A DNA stretch of 64,000 nucleotides from positions 1-64,000 of the IMG/VR virus record IMGVR_UViG_3300042691_014285, one strand, 5' to 3'. This DNA is from a virus. Position 1 is the first letter of the stretch, and every line of letters starts with the position of its first letter. The notes beneath the pieces were generated by a model, which worked only from the letters and a program-made list of their open reading frames with translations, was not told the DNA's origin and made no database searches. Below, one piece after another: positions 62,617 to 64,000 of the stretch. A program made the position numbers and the translations under genes.

Positions 62617-62645
62617 ATTATACACTACCTTTATCTTTTTGTAAA
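62617..62645 (-). promoter_or_regulatory. Sigma-70-like promoter of the oxygenase operon
   Basis: Minus strand TTTACA (62640-62645), 17-bp spacer, TATAAT (62617-62622), about 20 nt before the first ATG. It is the best full promoter match in the window, so the array is probably expressed as its own unit. Confidence 0.7.
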
Positions 62646-62660
62646 CAAAAACAACCCTTG

Positions 62661-62677
62661 TTGCAAGTATTTTGCAA
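62661..62677. promoter_or_regulatory. Paired TTGCAA sites upstream of the oxygenase promoter
   Basis: TTGCAA-GTATT-TTGCAA: two copies of a palindromic hexamer, 11 bp apart, so on the same face of the helix, about 16 bp upstream of the -35. This looks like a protein-binding site, perhaps for an activator. Confidence 0.35.
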
Positions 62678-62698
62678 GACATGAATGATAGCACTCAT

Positions 62699-62727
62699 AA
62701 AACACAAAAGGCCAAACAATGTTGGCC
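62699..62727 (-). terminator. Terminator between the Phe/Pro fibre gene and the oxygenase operon
   Basis: Minus strand GGCCAA, loop, TTGGCC (6 bp), followed by TTTTGTGTTTTA. It lies just past the fibre stop codon, so the fibre gene and the oxygenases are probably separate transcripts despite being neighbours. Confidence 0.65.
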
Positions 62728-62750
62728 AATTGTATTACTTCTTTTTTATT

Positions 62751-63716
62751 TTACTGTACACCTGGAAGTGTAAAGTATGGGAAGTAAGGGTTATTTGCAG
62801 GGAAGTATGGGAAGTACGGTGGGAAGAATGGGAAGTAAGGGAAGTAAGGGAAGAATGGAGGGAAGAATGGGAAGAACGGGAAGTAAGGGAAGAAAGGTGG
62901 GAAGAACGGGAAGTATGGGAAGAACGGGAAGAAAGGTGGGAAGAACGGGAAGAATGGGAAGAACGGAAAGAAAGGTGGGAAAAATGGTGGGAAGAATGGG
63001 AAGAACGGTGGGAAGAACGGTGGGAAGAACGGAGGAAAGAACGGTGGGAAGAAAGGTGGGAAAAACGGAAAGAATGGGAAAAATGGCGGAAAGAATGGAC
63101 CGAATGTAGAAACAACAGAATTAGATGGTTGTGATGCTGCAGATGTTCCATTTGCATTTACTGCGGTAACGGTATAAGTATAAGTTCCAGCAGCAATTTC
63201 TGTAATAGTAATTGGTGAAGCAGAACCAGTTGCAGTACGTCCAGATGAAGATGTTACAGTGTGGAATGGTGAAATTAAAGCTGAGTTTCCAGTATTTGGA
63301 CTTGTAAATATAACAGATACTACACCAGATGTTCCACCAGATGCAGATCCAATAGTTGGAGCGTTTGGCTTTGATGTTGGAACAACGGCTGCTGAGGCAG
63401 CAGATGCTGGTGATGATCCTATTGCATTTCTTGCAGTGACTGTAAAGGTATAATTTGCTGGAGTGCCAGTAGTTGACATTCCTGTAACAACTATTGGCGA
63501 AGATGCGCCAGTGGCTGTAAATCCACCAGCATTAGATGTGACTGTGTAATCAATGATTGGCATCTTGCCATCAAAAGCTGGTGGTGTAAATGCTACTGAT
63601 ACCTGTCCGCTACTATATGTCCGACCTGAGCCTTGAACAGTAACTGCACCAATAGTAGGAGCTTGTGGGACTGATCTTTTTGAAGATTCGGTGGTACCAT
63701 TATTAATTTGGCTCAT
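62751..63716 (-). CDS. Fn3-domain virion protein with a 116-residue Phe/Pro repeat tail
   Basis: 321 residues. Residues 15-200 are two Fn3/Ig-like domains (PQAPTIGAVTVQGSG..., KPNAPTIGSASGGTSG...). Residues 206-321 are FFP and FFPP units with Tyr variants: 45 of 116 residues are Pro and most of the rest Phe or Tyr. The chain ends PYFPYFTLPGVQ, nearly the same as the fibre at 14381-17788. There is no signal peptide. It is probably a fibre or head/tail decoration. TACAAT ends seven nt before the ATG, which suggests leaderless expression. Confidence 0.8.
   Translation of the reverse strand: MSQINNGTTESSKRSVPQAPTIGAVTVQGSGRTYSSGQVSVAFTPPAFDGKMPIIDYTVTSNAGGFTATGASSPIVVTGMSTTGTPANYTFTVTARNAIGSSPASAASAAVVPTSKPNAPTIGSASGGTSGVVSVIFTSPNTGNSALISPFHTVTSSSGRTATGSASPITITEIAAGTYTYTVTAVNANGTSAASQPSNSVVSTFGPFFPPFFPFFPFFPPFFPPFFPPFFPPFFPPFFPFFPPFFPPFFPFFPFFPFFPPFFPFFPYFPFFPPFFPYFPFFPFFPPFFPYFPYFPFFPPYFPYFPANNPYFPYFTLPGVQ
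62754..63101 (-). repeat. Phe/Pro-coding tandem repeat (9- and 12-bp units)
   Basis: 348 bp of 9-bp (FFP) and 12-bp (FFPP) units, GGGAAGAAY on the plus strand with GGT inserts. All units are multiples of three, so gain or loss of units keeps the frame. The long open frames in the other readings of this tract, rich in Glu/Trp/Arg or Ser/His, are by-products of the repeat. Confidence 0.9.
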
Positions 63717-63723
63717 AGCAGTA

Positions 63724-63732
63724 ATTGTACCA
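63724..63732 (-). promoter_or_regulatory. Leaderless-type promoter of the Phe/Pro fibre gene
   Basis: Minus strand TGGTACAAT; seven nt separate TACAAT from the ATG at 63716. A second TATAAT lies at 63737-63742. Confidence 0.5.
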
Positions 63733-63756
63733 TAAGATTATACACTTTTTGATATT

Positions 63757-64000
63757 TTATCTAACAAATATGTACATATTTTTAGCGACCATTGAGGCAT
63801 CGTTATCTGTCAGTATTTCTGGGAAAGCTCCATAATTCCTAACCATATCGTTTTCTACCACAAAAGTATGCTCTAGCGAAATATCATATGAAAATTGATA
63901 TTTTAGGTTTGCAGCAAAAGTAGTTGGGCTAATACCTGAATCTGGGATATAGGTCTTGAACCAAACTTCCGTATTATTACTAAATGTTGTTAAGACTATA
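63757..64000 (-). CDS. Unknown protein, C-terminal 81 residues
   Basis: The window edge cuts the 5' part. The visible end is beta-rich and aromatic (TEVWFKTYIPDSGISPTTFA; LEHTFVVENDMVRNYGAFPE) and finishes MYIFVR. Location upstream of a fibre gene suggests a virion protein, but no family is recognised. Confidence 0.55.
   Translation of the reverse strand, partial: IVLTTFSNNTEVWFKTYIPDSGISPTTFAANLKYQFSYDISLEHTFVVENDMVRNYGAFPEILTDNDASMVAKNMYIFVR

Noticed and set aside
62754-63101. CRISPR-like array
   Set aside because: Units of 9-12 bp are contiguous, with no unique spacers, and the tract is inside a gene. There are no cas1/cas2 genes.
62685-63134. Plus-strand open frame coding a Trp/Glu/Arg-rich repeat protein
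   Set aside because: It is the complement of the Phe/Pro repeat. The 9/12-bp units keep several frames open; it has no ribosome site or promoter and lacks any non-repeat domain.
62735-63157. Minus-strand Ser/His-rich repeat frame
   Set aside because: Shadow of the Phe/Pro repeat in another frame of the same strand; the Fn3 protein with normal N-terminal domains is the real gene.
1-64000. tRNA genes, integrase, attachment sites
   Set aside because: None recognised by eye. Intergenic gaps are nearly all under 100 bp and are filled by promoters or hairpins. A tRNA-finding program would settle the first point.

Overview
The window is 64 kb of a tightly packed, AT-rich genome of a tailed dsDNA phage with a long non-contractile tail (siphovirus). 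It carries a terminase, portal, HK97-type capsid, prohead protease, tail-tube protein, tail assembly chaperones and a 2985-residue tape measure, but no sheath gene. Nearly every gene is on the minus strand, so transcription runs from right to left; the lysin is the only plus-strand gene. The host is not visible directly. An actinobacterial host, perhaps a low-GC aquatic one, is an inference from the gene set (DnaE-type polymerase, Cas4-like nuclease, class II ribonucleotide reductase) and from leaderless-type promoters. I saw no tRNA, CRISPR array, integrase or insertion sequence.

Layout in transcription order. 64000-62750: the C-terminal end of an unknown gene, then a fibronectin-III protein with a 116-residue Phe/Pro repeat tail. 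62597-54772: an accessory operon with eight paralogous 2-oxoglutarate/Fe(II) oxygenases, two cupin-like (DUF6065-like) proteins and a short-chain dehydrogenase. 54203-54775 (+): secreted lytic transglycosylase. 54050-47495: small virion proteins and three repeat-rich fibre proteins. 47345-45312: monomeric class II ribonucleotide reductase. 45264-36566: portal, protease/scaffold, capsid, connectors and tail tube. 36488-14381: chaperones, tape measure, tail-tip/hub proteins and a large Fn3 fibre, which also ends in Phe/Pro repeats. 14318-2149: small proteins and replication/recombination genes (DnaB, primase, SSB-like, DnaE, MazG, RecA, nucleases, RuvC). 1924-1: small and large terminase, the latter cut by the window edge.

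Genes usually overlap by 1-20 bp (TAATG, ATGA, or ATG..TGA overlaps of 8 bp), so they look translationally coupled. Where gaps exist, a recurring extended -10 motif (TGnTATAAT/TATACT) sits upstream of the next gene. In five or six cases it lies only 6-9 bp from the start codon, which predicts leaderless mRNAs.

Most notable: the eight-member oxygenase array beside a proline-rich virion protein; two enzyme-like domains (a metzincin-like protease and a kinase-fold domain) read inside the tape measure; a shared C-terminal tag on two Phe/Pro-repeat proteins 48 kb apart; and a tail chaperone whose two parts are fused in one frame, with a second partial copy.
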